DNA of 44,502 nt from Chloroflexota bacterium (GTDB taxonomy: Bacteria; Chloroflexota; Anaerolineae; UBA1429). The stretch lies in NCBI GenBank assembly GCA_021372475.1, contig JAJFUJ010000070.1:1-44502 (forward strand). The letters run 5' to 3'. A program made the translations under genes and the position numbers. The notes under the pieces were generated by a model that was given only the letters and a program-made list of their open reading frames with translations, did no database searches and was not told the DNA's origin. Below, one piece after another: positions 17,036 to 25,240 of this stretch; the stretch's first letter is position 1, and each line of letters starts with the position of its first letter.

Positions 17036-17842
17036 ATGCAGGCGAGCTCCTCTTCTTGGGCGCCAACAACCTTGCGCCAACCTGTGCTTTTTATAGGCCA
17101 CGGCAGCCCGATGAACGCTATCGAGGATAATGTCTATTCACGCGCCTGGATCGAACTCGGTCGGAGCCTATCAAGGCCACAGGCTGTGTTGTGCATCTCG
17201 GCACATTGGGAGACCGATGGTTCGCGGGTTACAGCGATGTCGCAGCCAAGGACAATTCATGATTTCTATGGCTTTCCGCGTGAGCTAAACGAAAAGCGCT
17301 ACCCCGCGCCCGGCTCGCCCGAGCTAGCCCGGCTCGTATGTGAGCTTGCAGGCACCCTATCTCAAGTCGTGCGCGAGGACACGAGCTGGGGATTGGACCA
17401 CGGCACATGGTCGGTACTGGCGCGCCTCTTTCCCGAGGCAGACATCCCCGTGGTGCAGCTCAGCCTGGATACATCCAAAACACCAGCCGAGCATTATGCT
17501 CTGGCGAAAACACTCGCTCCCCTGCGCCGGCGCGGGGTGCTCATCATCGGCAGCGGTAACGTGGTGCACAACCTGGGAATGGCATGTTTTGAGGAGCGCG
17601 CTTACCCCTGGGCGAAAGATTTCGACGCTGCGGTGCGGGACGCAGTAAATGCCCGCGAGTACACGCCCTTGCTTAACTACCGTACGCTTGGGGGAAATGC
17701 ACGCCTTGCGGTTCCCAGCAACGAGCATTACCTGCCTCTGCTCTATATCCTGGCGCTGCAAGAGCCGGACGAAGTGCCTAGCTGGTTCTGTGAGCAAGTG
17801 ACTATGTGCTCAATATCGATGCGCGGTTTGCGCCTGGGATAA
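17036..17842 (+). CDS. DODA/LigB-type extradiol ring-cleavage dioxygenase family protein
   Basis: A 268-residue protein of the class III extradiol dioxygenase (YgiD/4,5-DOPA dioxygenase) family. Seen: GHGSPMNA near the N-terminus (His22), ISAHWE, the GLDHGTWSVL segment carrying a catalytic/metal His, and GSGNVVHNLG. Members cleave catechol-type rings using Zn or Fe. E. coli YgiD is the closest named relative by motif. Start ATG at 17036 has GGGAGG seven bases upstream. It appears monocistronic. The physiological catechol is unknown. Confidence 0.9.
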   Translation: MQASSSSWAPTTLRQPVLFIGHGSPMNAIEDNVYSRAWIELGRSLSRPQAVLCISAHWETDGSRVTAMSQPRTIHDFYGFPRELNEKRYPAPGSPELARLVCELAGTLSQVVREDTSWGLDHGTWSVLARLFPEADIPVVQLSLDTSKTPAEHYALAKTLAPLRRRGVLIIGSGNVVHNLGMACFEERAYPWAKDFDAAVRDAVNAREYTPLLNYRTLGGNARLAVPSNEHYLPLLYILALQEPDEVPSWFCEQVTMCSISMRGLRLG

Positions 17843-17889
17843 AGCACTAAAGTAAACCTTATTGTAAGTTTTCTTATGGGAGGTTGTTT

Positions 17890-18735
17890 ATGGCATCGCG
17901 CCACAGGCGAGTCGACAAGCTCTGGATTATCCGCTTGGTCGTGCAGGCCGTGTTTGCCGCCTATGTGCTATATACAGCGGTTGTGCACGCATTAGGCATA
18001 CCGAAAACAGCCTCACTACATGCGCTCTGCCCCTTTGGCGCCGTCGAGTCGCTCTGGTCGCTGGCTGTCGGCGGTGCATATCTGCCTAAAATACACCCCT
18101 CGAGCGTAGTGCTCAGCGTGGGGGTATTGGCCGGTGCGCTGATAGTAGGCGGCGCCTTCTGCGGCTGGATTTGCCCGCTCGGCTCACTTGGGGATGCTCT
18201 GGCCTGGCTACGACACAAGCTACACATCCAAGAAGTGCAGGTACCCCCGAGGCTGGATATCTGGCTACGCTATGGCCGTTATCTGGTGCTGATCGGTATC
18301 CTGGTTGCCACAGTCACCACTGCCAGCCTCTGGTATGAAGCTTTTGATCCATATTATGTGCTGTTCCGATTGGGCTGGCTGTTTGATTTTAACCTGGCCG
18401 CCAACTGGCCCGGATACTTGGTCACGCTCGGGGTGTTGGCCGGCAGCTTGTTTATTCCCCGCTTGTGGTGCCGTTACCTCTGCCCGTTGGGAGGTTTACT
18501 CAGCCTGGTTCAGCGCATCAGTCCTTTCAAAGTGCGCCGTAATGCGCAGGCGTGTATTGACTGCAAACGCTGCGACAAGGTCTGCCCGGTCAAACTGCCG
18601 ATCTCCACTCGCCGCGCCGTGACGCACAACTGCACGATGTGCCTGCGTTGTGTAACCGTTTGCCCGGCCAAAGGCGCTCTGGAGGCAGCCCTGCCAGGCT
18701 ATGAGGATAAATCCGCCGAGGAGGTGGCGCGATGA
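17890..18735 (+). CDS. NapH/PceC-like membrane polyferredoxin
   Basis: A 281-residue membrane iron-sulfur protein of the NapH/NosR-C family that moves electrons between the quinone pool and outer acceptors. Seen: about five membrane helices, two Cys-x3-Cys-Pro signatures CGWICPLG (91-98) and CRYLCPLG (194-201), and an earlier CPFG at 47. Two [4Fe-4S] motifs CxxCxxCxxxC start at Cys222 and Cys248. The ATG at 17890 is chosen because GGGAGG lies seven bases upstream; a TTG six bases earlier is less likely. It overlaps the next gene by four bases. No periplasmic reductase is adjacent, so the acceptor is unknown. Confidence 0.9.
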   Translation: MASRHRRVDKLWIIRLVVQAVFAAYVLYTAVVHALGIPKTASLHALCPFGAVESLWSLAVGGAYLPKIHPSSVVLSVGVLAGALIVGGAFCGWICPLGSLGDALAWLRHKLHIQEVQVPPRLDIWLRYGRYLVLIGILVATVTTASLWYEAFDPYYVLFRLGWLFDFNLAANWPGYLVTLGVLAGSLFIPRLWCRYLCPLGGLLSLVQRISPFKVRRNAQACIDCKRCDKVCPVKLPISTRRAVTHNCTMCLRCVTVCPAKGALEAALPGYEDKSAEEVAR

Positions 18736-19391
18736 AACTCAAGCGCCTGCTGATTCCGTTGATTGCGATCGTCTGCCTGTTGGGCAGCGTGGGCGTGGGT
18801 GTGGCTACTGGCTGGTGGCAGGTAACGGCTCAACCACTGCTTACCTCCCCCAGCCTCAATGTCGAGGACATTAAAGGTTCCAGCACCCTGCAGGAGATTT
18901 CCAACGCCTTTAATATACCGTTGGTTGAGCTCTTCACACTGCTTGGGCTGCCAGAGGACACCTCGCCAACTACCCAACTCAAGGAACTCGAGGCTGTGAT
19001 AGAGGTATCCGAGGTACGCACGCGCATAGGTGCGTATATTAGCAGAGGTGAATCCACCATCGTACCGGGATCTGGTTTAGCTACAGCCGCGCCAGAAGGC
19101 ACACTAGCACCTGAAGATACACTGACGCCTACTGCATCTGCAGACACTACTAGCACGCCTGCCCTGCAAGCCACAGCAGAACTCGCGGAACCTGCCTGCG
19201 ATATCCGCGGGTCGATGACCCTCCAGCAGGTGAGCGACGGCTGCGGTGTGCCCCTGGATGTGCTCTACAAGGAGCTCAACCTGCCGGCTGACCTCAGCGC
19301 CTCTACGCCGCTCAAAGATATCTCCAGCACGGTCAGTGGTTTTGAAATCAGCGCCCTCAAGACCGCGGTGGCAGCTTACCAGGCTCAATAA
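18732..19391 (+). CDS. Membrane-anchored protein with a duplicated helical domain
   Basis: A 219-residue protein with an N-terminal uncleaved-signal-like helix (about 5-27) and then two copies of one domain, residues about 46-104 and 157-216, joined by a Thr/Pro/Ala-rich linker (about 108-150). Each copy reads S-x-TLQ-x-[IV]S, then [IV]PL-x-x-L, then LPxD and an L-K-[ED] segment. I recall this small domain beside NapH-type ferredoxins, but I cannot name it firmly. It starts within the polyferredoxin stop (four-base overlap), so the two products probably work together at the outer face of the membrane. Two tandem stops and a strong terminator follow. Confidence 0.8.
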   Translation: MKLKRLLIPLIAIVCLLGSVGVGVATGWWQVTAQPLLTSPSLNVEDIKGSSTLQEISNAFNIPLVELFTLLGLPEDTSPTTQLKELEAVIEVSEVRTRIGAYISRGESTIVPGSGLATAAPEGTLAPEDTLTPTASADTTSTPALQATAELAEPACDIRGSMTLQQVSDGCGVPLDVLYKELNLPADLSASTPLKDISSTVSGFEISALKTAVAAYQAQ

Positions 19392-19392
19392 T

Positions 19393-19427
19393 AAACAGCG
19401 GTTGGCGCGAGGCCAACCGCTGTTTTT
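19393..19427 (+). terminator. Strong rho-independent terminator
   Basis: A perfect 14-bp stem, AAACAGCGGTTGGC against GCCAACCGCTGTTT, with a five-base loop and a T-tract, directly after the polyferredoxin operon. The A-rich left arm means it may also serve the convergent gene on the minus strand. Confidence 0.95.
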
Positions 19428-19479
19428 CAAACAGAACGCTATTCAATTGTTAAGACACACTGAGCGCTATTTGCTCAGA

Positions 19480-19905
19480 CTATCGGGCGCCGCGCCGACC
19501 ACTGCCCAAACGCTGCTGCTGCAGCAGTTGTTCAGTGCCGTCGCATTCACCGTCGCATGCCTGAAGCTGGCTGCGGTTCTGCGCACCAACACTCTGGCCG
19601 TAGCCACCGCCAGCGCGCATACCGATACCGACGCCAACACAAGCGCCATCCGTGCAGTTGTCGTTGATGCCGTCGCCATCCTCGTCCACCCATCCGGTGC
19701 CGTCGCATATGCCACTTGAGCGGTCGTTAATGCCATCGCCGTTCGCATCTACCCAACCATAAGCATTGCCATAGGCGCCGCCTGTCGGGTTGCGTACACC
19801 ATTCTCATCACCAGCCTGAGGCCCCTGCGCAAGCGCCGTGCCTGCCAGCACCAACCCCAACACCAGCACAACTGCTGCCACTGCGAAAATACTCTTACCC
19901 TTCAT
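19480..19905 (-). CDS. Secreted protein with EF-hand-like calcium repeats
   Basis: A 141-residue exported protein. Seen: a signal peptide (about 1-26) with likely signal-peptidase-I cleavage after TALA, then two repeats GWVDANGDGIND and GWVDEDGDGIND carrying D-x-[DN]-x-DG-x-x-D calcium loops, as in dockerin or thrombospondin type-3 repeats, followed by a Gly- and Gln-rich tail. The start is ATG 19905 with AAGGAG close upstream; the frame opens 15 bases earlier with TTG. Convergent with the polyferredoxin operon. The role is unknown; calcium-dependent envelope or surface binding is plausible. Confidence 0.75.
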   Translation of the reverse strand: MKGKSIFAVAAVVLVLGLVLAGTALAQGPQAGDENGVRNPTGGAYGNAYGWVDANGDGINDRSSGICDGTGWVDEDGDGINDNCTDGACVGVGIGMRAGGGYGQSVGAQNRSQLQACDGECDGTEQLLQQQRLGSGRRGAR

Positions 19906-19997
19906 GTTGCTCCTTTTCAATCACTTAGACTCTAGATAATCAAGTACACTATTCATTCATCACAGCCAACCAATTTATGATATCCTGTCCTCCTAGC

Positions 19998-20858
19998 TTA
20001 GTTATTTGGGCCGCCGCTTTTCGGGCCATTTATCTGCCCTTTGCGCGGATTCCCTGATCCGGATTGCTCGCCGGAAGGTGAAGATGTGCTTTCGGCCTCG
20101 TTAGCTTCCGGCGTCCCCCCAGCCTGCGCCGTTGCAGCGGCTGGCGTCTGGCCATAGCGGTGAGTATCCCCTTGCGGGGTAACAACCGCGTTTGGATCCC
20201 CGTTCGGCTGCACTTCACGCACCCGAATGCGGTTGCCTTCCACTGCACCGTGCAACTGCACGTGCATTCCGGGCGCCCAATCCGCGCCGGCATCCAATGT
20301 AACGGGCACGCCAGACACACTCCATTGCCCACTGGCATCCTGCTCAAGGACACCTTCGAGTTCCACTTGAACGCCTTGCCGCCCAAGCTGCAGTACCCGC
20401 TGCGCCTCGGCCTGGCGCGTCAGCCAAAGGCTTTGCTGATACGCCGCTTTTTGCTCCTGGTTGAACGTCAGGCCCAGGCGCACTTGTTCATAGCCACGCT
20501 TAACCGCATAGAGCGTATCTCCCGGCAAACTCTGCGCTGCAGCGTAACCGGTGCTGCTCAACATGATGACGAGTGCCAGCCCGATCGCCAGAGCGCTCCA
20601 ACCCAAGCGACGCCTGCTGAAGCGAGGTTGCTTATGCGCCGGTGCCTGGGTGGTTGCGCTCAAGATACGCCCGATCGTGTCCGCCGATACACGCGGCTGC
20701 GGCAAAGCAGCCAAGAGCTCATCCTGCGCCTCGTAGCGCGACAACCGCTCACGCAAAGCAGGTTCTGCCTCGGCCAGAGCGCGTTCAGCCTGTGTCAGTT
20801 CGCGCGGGGCTGCCAGCTTACTGGTCAATTCCCCAGTATTTAACTTATGCTTCATCAT
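19998..20858 (-). CDS. DUF5667-type membrane protein, putative anti-sigma factor
   Basis: A 286-residue single-pass membrane protein: cytoplasmic N-terminal region (1-80), one helix (about 85-107), then an outer part beginning with SLPGDTLYAVKRGYEQVRLGLTF, the DUF5667 hallmark. This leads into an OB-like segment (about 165-215; LEGVLEQDASGQWSV) and a Gly/Ser/Pro-rich disordered tail. It overlaps the ECF sigma gene by 14 bases, the usual arrangement of a sigma/anti-sigma pair. No zinc-binding ZAS motif is visible, so the anti-sigma role is inference from position and topology. Confidence 0.78.
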   Translation of the reverse strand: MMKHKLNTGELTSKLAAPRELTQAERALAEAEPALRERLSRYEAQDELLAALPQPRVSADTIGRILSATTQAPAHKQPRFSRRRLGWSALAIGLALVIMLSSTGYAAAQSLPGDTLYAVKRGYEQVRLGLTFNQEQKAAYQQSLWLTRQAEAQRVLQLGRQGVQVELEGVLEQDASGQWSVSGVPVTLDAGADWAPGMHVQLHGAVEGNRIRVREVQPNGDPNAVVTPQGDTHRYGQTPAAATAQAGGTPEANEAESTSSPSGEQSGSGNPRKGQINGPKSGGPNN

Positions 20859-21369
20859 ACACCTGCCTAAACAGCTCTCTCGCCCGCAGTAACCGCATCT
20901 TGACGGCGCTCTGTCCGATACCCAGCACGCCGGCGATCTCGGCTGTCGTCATCTCCTGCACGCTATAAAGCAGCAACGTCTCCCGATAGTGAAGCGGCAG
21001 CTTTTCAAGGGCGTGCTGCACATCAAGGCTCAGTTCTAAAGAAGGGCCTGCACTCTCACCAGCATAACCCTCATCGGCCATCTTCTCGTGCGCACCGTCC
21101 TCTTCGTCGCGCAATGGCAGCCACTGACGCAGCTTTTGCCTGCGGAAGTGATCGCGCGCGGCATTGGTAGCGATACGGTAGAGCCACGCCCGATGGTTCG
21201 CATCGGGCGCTAACCCAGGCAGCGCCCGATATGCCCTCACAAACACGTCCTGCAGTATATCTTCCGCTGCCTCGAACGAACCGAGCAGCCGATAGAGGTA
21301 ATGATAGATCGGCTGGCGATAGCTACTGAACAATTCCGCAAAGAGTGCATCCTGCCCCTCTTTGTTCAT
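20845..21369 (-). CDS. ECF-type RNA polymerase sigma factor
   Basis: A 174-residue sigma-70 family ECF factor. Region 2 is seen at about 14-80 (YRQPIYHYLYRLLG, AEDILQDVFVRAY), including the DAED-like acidic core. Region 4 is at about 120-170 (LPLHYRETLLLY, TTAEIAGVLGI, AVKMRLLRAR). I start at ATG 21369 (MNKEGQD). The same frame is open 327 bases further upstream, but that part looks non-coding and runs through the adjacent DUF4405 gene. The ribosome site is weak. It overlaps the anti-sigma-like gene. The target promoters are not evident. Confidence 0.92.
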   Translation of the reverse strand: MNKEGQDALFAELFSSYRQPIYHYLYRLLGSFEAAEDILQDVFVRAYRALPGLAPDANHRAWLYRIATNAARDHFRRQKLRQWLPLRDEEDGAHEKMADEGYAGESAGPSLELSLDVQHALEKLPLHYRETLLLYSVQEMTTAEIAGVLGIGQSAVKMRLLRARELFRQVYDEA

Positions 21370-21515
21370 ACCAGCTCGGCCTTCATGTTCGTTTCCTCTC
21401 TCTACTAGGTGTGACGCATAAGGAAGATAATTGGTCACAAGTATTTTAGGGAGAAAATACAAAGTGGGAAAGCGCAGAAGCACTCTCCCACTCGAGCATA
21501 CCGAGCCCGGAGTGC

Positions 21516-21863
21516 TCAGTTCGGGCAATCTTGTGCCGCAACCTGAGCGTTTGCCGTCCGGCGCGTACGCGCAGCGTCCTTGGCGTTCCGCCAAAGGTTG
21601 CCAAACATACAGGCAATCCATTTGCGGTGCAGGAAGATGTGCAGCAGGATCCCCGCCGTTAACACAACAGCACCCCAATCGTGCAGTGTCAGCCACACGG
21701 AGCGCTCAAAAATAAACTGCTTGGCAACTTCCAGGCCGCGCCCTCCGCGGTACCCCCCGGCATGCGGCAGCACCAGCCAAAGCACAAACCCAGAGACGAC
21801 CTCCGCCAGCATCGCCAGCGCCAATATTCCATCCAACAACAGATTCCATCGTGCTTTGTTCAT
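21516..21863 (-). CDS. DUF4405 membrane protein
   Basis: A 115-residue membrane protein with two or three helices. The LHDWGAVVLTAGILLHIFLHRKW segment carries several histidines, as in the DUF4405 family, whose histidine pattern resembles small b-type cytochromes. The N-terminal helix contains SGFVLWLVLP. AAGGA lies seven bases before the ATG at 21863. It lies upstream of the sigma gene on the same strand, with a 146-base gap. Haem binding is a family-level suggestion only. Confidence 0.82.
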   Translation of the reverse strand: MNKARWNLLLDGILALAMLAEVVSGFVLWLVLPHAGGYRGGRGLEVAKQFIFERSVWLTLHDWGAVVLTAGILLHIFLHRKWIACMFGNLWRNAKDAARTRRTANAQVAAQDCPN

Positions 21864-22008
21864 TTGCTTATCCTTTATTGCAATAAAAGCTATTTGCGCA
21901 AGGCGCCACGAGGCAAGTTAGTTGGTACCTGCTGCAAGATGTAACGCATCCAGGCGCCGCACGGTCACAATGTTTGAACAGGGAATACTGGGGAACAAGA
22001 GGTTGCGT

Positions 22009-22668
22009 TTATGCCATCAGCCTGCTCAGCGCATACTCAAGCAGCGCCTGATTGACGGCGCAGGCATGCTCAAAAGCCTGTCGGGTGATGGTGTAAGGTT
22101 CACTCGGATCGTGCACCTCGAGCGCCAGCCGGCCTTCTGGGGAATGATAGCTGCCCCACACGTTTACGCCGGCGATGAGCACATTGAAAGCCTGTGCGGG
22201 GTTCGCTGGCAATGCGCCGGCTCCCAGCCGGCTTAAAATACAGAGCGCCTGCTCGGGATTCGCCGCGGGCAGTTCGGCGCGGAAATATTCGGCTGGCACG
22301 TCAAAGGGCTGACCGCTCCCCTGGCAGCGCGCCAACAAGCCGGCCATCAGCTCGGATTCGCGCCCCGGCATAAAGCGGCGCAGCAGGTCTGTCAGGTCGC
22401 TCGACTTGTGGGCAGCCAGAGCCAAGGGCGCCAGGTCATACCGCCACAGCGTCCCCATTGATTCGCAAGCAAATGATGGCAGTTCCATCAGGATTGGCTG
22501 CAGCACCTCGCTGAGGCGGACAATATCCGTGTCGCTGCGCAACAGGTGCGCTGTCAGGCGCGTGATTGCCGGGAGCAGTTCGAGCGCGCCTTCAGCCGCT
22601 TCGCGCGTGCTGAAACTAGCGCGCACTCGCTCTTCCAGGCGCTCGAATTGTGCTGCTGATAGATTCAC
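22009..22668 (-). CDS. Uncharacterised 219-residue protein
   Basis: I do not recognise this protein. It is predicted soluble and mostly helical up to about residue 160, then mixed (FNVLIAGVNVWGSYHSPEGRLALEVHD). No signal peptide, membrane segment or catalytic motif stands out. The amino-acid composition and unbroken frame match neighbouring real genes, and no better frame exists on the other strand, so it is probably genuine. It stands alone on the minus strand, with a 340-base separation from the sigma/DUF4405 cluster side and 279 bases from the CBS gene. Confidence 0.65.
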   Translation of the reverse strand: MNLSAAQFERLEERVRASFSTREAAEGALELLPAITRLTAHLLRSDTDIVRLSEVLQPILMELPSFACESMGTLWRYDLAPLALAAHKSSDLTDLLRRFMPGRESELMAGLLARCQGSGQPFDVPAEYFRAELPAANPEQALCILSRLGAGALPANPAQAFNVLIAGVNVWGSYHSPEGRLALEVHDPSEPYTITRQAFEHACAVNQALLEYALSRLMA

Positions 22669-22947
22669 AATGTCCTGCCCACTTTTTCATCTCAGCGCAT
22701 CATATTATTAGTTAGTCTATCTTATCAATAGTTCTTGCAGTAGGTCGGAGGATCCGGCTCAAACCGGCAGGCTCGGCCACCTGCGAACCCAGCATGTTCT
22801 GCTGGCCGACCTCTCGCCGCAGCGCCCAGTTTCCACAGGCGCGTACGGAATGCGCGCAAGCGTTTGCGCGCGCGCATCTTGATCGAATTGGCGCTTAGCT
22901 CAAGCGAACGCAGGATGCTAACTTGCCATTCCATCAGCGAATTGCCC
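22669..22947. other. Gap between minus-strand genes
   Basis: A 279-base stretch with a GC-rich stem (GCGCGCAA/TTGCGCGC, 22852-22871) but no T-tract. A 69-codon minus-strand frame (22725-22934) begins near the CBS gene stop, but it has no family match I recognise and is rich in Arg. The AT-rich end at 22690-22735 may hold the promoter of the 219-residue gene. No tRNA cloverleaf could be built. Confidence 0.45.
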
Positions 22948-23721
22948 TCAGCGTTCCCGATTCGGCTCCATCAGCCGCGCCAGCAGCGCGGCCACATCGA
23001 AGCGCGTCACAATCTGCTGCAGGGCGCCGCCCTGCGCTCCATTGGCCGTGACCAGCAAACATACCAGCGTAGTATCCTCGGCAAAGCGTTCGACCACATC
23101 CTCTACCGTTTGTTCGCCGCCGATGAAAGCTATTTCAACGGGTTCCTCGCGCTCCAGCACTTGGGCCACCGTGCAATCAACGACACAGCTCAACGTCTCA
23201 TCTGGCTTAAAATTATCCGAGAGCCAGCGCGCGATGCCGTTGGTCGTCAGGATGCCGCAATAGGCAGCGCCTTCATACACCGGGAACTGGGAATAATCAT
23301 ATTGCGCGATGAGCTTGAGCGCCTGGATGATGGAATCGGCAGGTGTAACGGTTGTGACGGTGCGTTGCGGCATCCCCGCCAGGATACGCAGTGGCCGCTC
23401 CAGACGTTCCAAGATCCGCTCGATGCGTTCCAACGCCAGTTGGGTGGGCGCCACCAGGTACTCGTACGGTTCGTTGCGTTCGTGCACCAGCAGGTTGCGC
23501 ATCTCGCTCAGTTCCAGCAGCTCTGTGCCGTCATGGATGCGCCAGCGCCGGTGCTCACGCCCGAAAGTGGTGATCAGCTCGTTCAGGCTGGCCTTCTCGG
23601 GCTTATCGGTCAGGCGCGCCAACCGCTCCTTGATGGCGTTATAAGCCGTTACAAAGCGCTCGATACGGTCGCGCTCGGTGTCGGTCAAGTCGGAATACTG
23701 GCTGCGCTCGGACATCTGCAT
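22948..23721 (-). CDS. HEPN-like domain fused to a CBS pair
   Basis: A 257-residue cytosolic protein. The helical N-terminal region (about 1-110) carries an R-x4-H motif, RNLLVH (Arg75-Asn76 to His80), preceded by LLELSEM. This is the HEPN-type active-site pattern. Residues about 120-250 form two CBS motifs (TVTPADSIIQAL..., FPVYEGAAYCGILTTNGIARWL, then CTVAQVLE...), the adenosine-nucleotide sensor fold. I start at 23721 (or 23715) after GGGAG; a longer frame continues upstream but overlaps a better membrane-protein gene. RNase activity and ligand control are inferred from the motifs; no antitoxin partner is adjacent. Confidence 0.75.
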   Translation of the reverse strand: MQMSERSQYSDLTDTERDRIERFVTAYNAIKERLARLTDKPEKASLNELITTFGREHRRWRIHDGTELLELSEMRNLLVHERNEPYEYLVAPTQLALERIERILERLERPLRILAGMPQRTVTTVTPADSIIQALKLIAQYDYSQFPVYEGAAYCGILTTNGIARWLSDNFKPDETLSCVVDCTVAQVLEREEPVEIAFIGGEQTVEDVVERFAEDTTLVCLLVTANGAQGGALQQIVTRFDVAALLARLMEPNRER

Positions 23722-23850
23722 CGGCTCCCGCGTGATGATTGCAATTGCACGCCCCATAAGGTACCCGAGGGCGGCGGATTTGTCCAACCCGCGGCGCTTG
23801 ACAGCCGTGCCAACGGCGCATAGCATAGGAGCAGCTTTACGGAGGTGACC

Positions 23851-24213
23851 ATGCGGGCTCGCGGTATAGCGGTGCTGCTCTGGCTGGCAGCCCTGTTCCT
23901 GTGGTTGAGTATGGTGCTCTTGATGAACCGCCGCCCGCCCGATGCCGGCGGTCAGGCGCTCTTCCTGCTGCTCCTGATCGCCGCGGTGACCTGCACCCTG
24001 GCGCCCATGTTCCTGCTTATCCGTCCCCCACGCTCGGCCAAGCTGGCTGCGCGTCTGCGCAGCGCTCTCGGCCATGCCGCTCTTTTAGGGGTGCTGGCAG
24101 CCTCTTTGCTGGCGCTGCAATTCCTGCACCTGCTCAACATGACCACTGCCGTCCTGCTGACGGTCTTTGTGGTGATGCTCGAGATCCTGCTCAGCCTGCG
24201 CCGCCGCTCCTGA
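23851..24213 (+). CDS. Small membrane protein, four helices
   Basis: A 120-residue hydrophobic protein with about four membrane helices (near 5-25, 38-58, 70-90, 95-113) and no family motif I recognise. A GGAGG site five bases before the ATG at 23851 fixes the start; a GTG six bases earlier overlaps the site. Divergent from the HEPN-CBS gene; its 3' end overlaps the convergent metallo-beta-lactamase-fold gene by 23 bases. Function unknown. Confidence 0.72.
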   Translation: MRARGIAVLLWLAALFLWLSMVLLMNRRPPDAGGQALFLLLLIAAVTCTLAPMFLLIRPPRSAKLAARLRSALGHAALLGVLAASLLALQFLHLLNMTTAVLLTVFVVMLEILLSLRRRS

Positions 24214-25048
24214 TGCAATCCTTCGGCGCCCAGCGGAAGCCTTCCCCGCTGCGCACAATCTGCCCGATGCCGGGCAGCAGCGCGTGCGCCGGCAGCACCC
24301 AGAAGCCCTCTTCCGCTGCCCAATGGTATATGCGCTCGCGCGAGGTGGCTGCCTGCGCCGGGTGCAAGTCGTACTGCGAGTTCCAGTCGGGGTGCTCTAC
24401 CTGCAGCGCGTGGTAGAACAGGTCCCCGGTAAAGAGCAGACGCTCACCTCTGGAACGCAGCATTACTGCGGTATGTCCGGCCGTATGCCCAGGCGTGGCC
24501 ATGATGCGCACGCCGGGCAATATCTCTGCGCCGTCGGGCTGATAGTTGATGCGGTCAGCCAGCTTGGGCAGGTAATCCTGTGCAGCCTCATACAGCACCT
24601 GCGGCACCGGCGCCTTGAGCGCAAGCTGCCCGCGCTCGCCTTCATACAGCACGATGCGCGCGTTCGGGAATACCGGCAGCCCATGTGCCGTAAGTGTACC
24701 GCCGATATGATCGTAATGCGTGTGCGAAATAGCTACCACATCGATATCCGCCGCACCCACTCCCAGCCCTGCTAGATGCTCGATAAGATGGCTGGTATTG
24801 GCATCCCCCTTGGGTCCCGAGCCGGAATCAACCAGCAGCCACTTATCTCCGACGCGCGCCAGCAGGCACAGCCAATCGAGCGGGAACGCATCTGCATATA
24901 AACCGTTGGCGCTCAGCCAGCTTGCCAGCGCCGCGGGTTCGGCGGCCAATTTCCACTCATCCATCATGTTGATGTTGCCCGGCTGCGCGGCGTCGCTCAC
25001 CGCCCAGCAGTCGAGGGCACCGATGCTAAAATGTGCGCTGCGTGCCAT
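24191..25048 (-). CDS. MBL-fold metallo-hydrolase
   Basis: A 285-residue metallo-beta-lactamase-superfamily hydrolase. Seen: the dinuclear metal motif SHTHYDHIGG, a downstream GHTAGHTAVML histidine, FTGDLFYH with the bridging Asp, and a C-terminal His in LPAHALLPG. No signal peptide. It resembles the lactonase/AHL-hydrolase-like subgroup, but the substrate is not readable. AAGGAG lies seven bases before the ATG. The 3' end overlaps the convergent membrane-protein gene by 23 bases. Confidence 0.88.
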   Translation of the reverse strand: MARSAHFSIGALDCWAVSDAAQPGNINMMDEWKLAAEPAALASWLSANGLYADAFPLDWLCLLARVGDKWLLVDSGSGPKGDANTSHLIEHLAGLGVGAADIDVVAISHTHYDHIGGTLTAHGLPVFPNARIVLYEGERGQLALKAPVPQVLYEAAQDYLPKLADRINYQPDGAEILPGVRIMATPGHTAGHTAVMLRSRGERLLFTGDLFYHALQVEHPDWNSQYDLHPAQAATSRERIYHWAAEEGFWVLPAHALLPGIGQIVRSGEGFRWAPKDCIRSGGAG

Positions 25049-25240
25049 TTGCCCGCTCCTTGTTTTTCCGCTTCACGCGGGATAAACCAGCCGGTCGGTC
25101 ATATGCATTTGCACCTTACCATACGCGGCGCCGTACCACGTCAGTTTGGACTCTTCGCGGCGTGGCTGTGCAGGGCCTGATATGTGCCGCGCTAGAAGGT
25201 GACCTCGACCATGCAGCCTCTTTCGCCGTGTAAAGGTATC

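Noticed and set aside
21370-21696. N-terminal extension of the ECF sigma factor frame
   Set aside because: The frame is open 109 codons upstream, but that part looks non-coding, overlaps the DUF4405 gene and lacks sigma homology; sigma region 2 begins just after the ATG at 21369.
22735-22800. tRNA-like sequence (AGGTGGCCGAG-like D-arm and CCGG hairpin on the minus strand)
   Set aside because: No acceptor stem, anticodon arm or proper 7-base T-loop could be assembled; pairing is limited to a short palindromic CCGG hairpin.
22852-22871. GC-rich hairpin as a terminator for the HEPN-CBS gene
   Set aside because: The 8-bp stem has no T-tract on either strand, so it is not a rho-independent terminator by sequence.
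23722-24075. N-terminal extension of the CBS protein frame
   Set aside because: It is antisense to a convincing four-helix membrane protein with its own GGAGG site, and its composition (Gln/His/Arg-rich) is typical of shadow frames.
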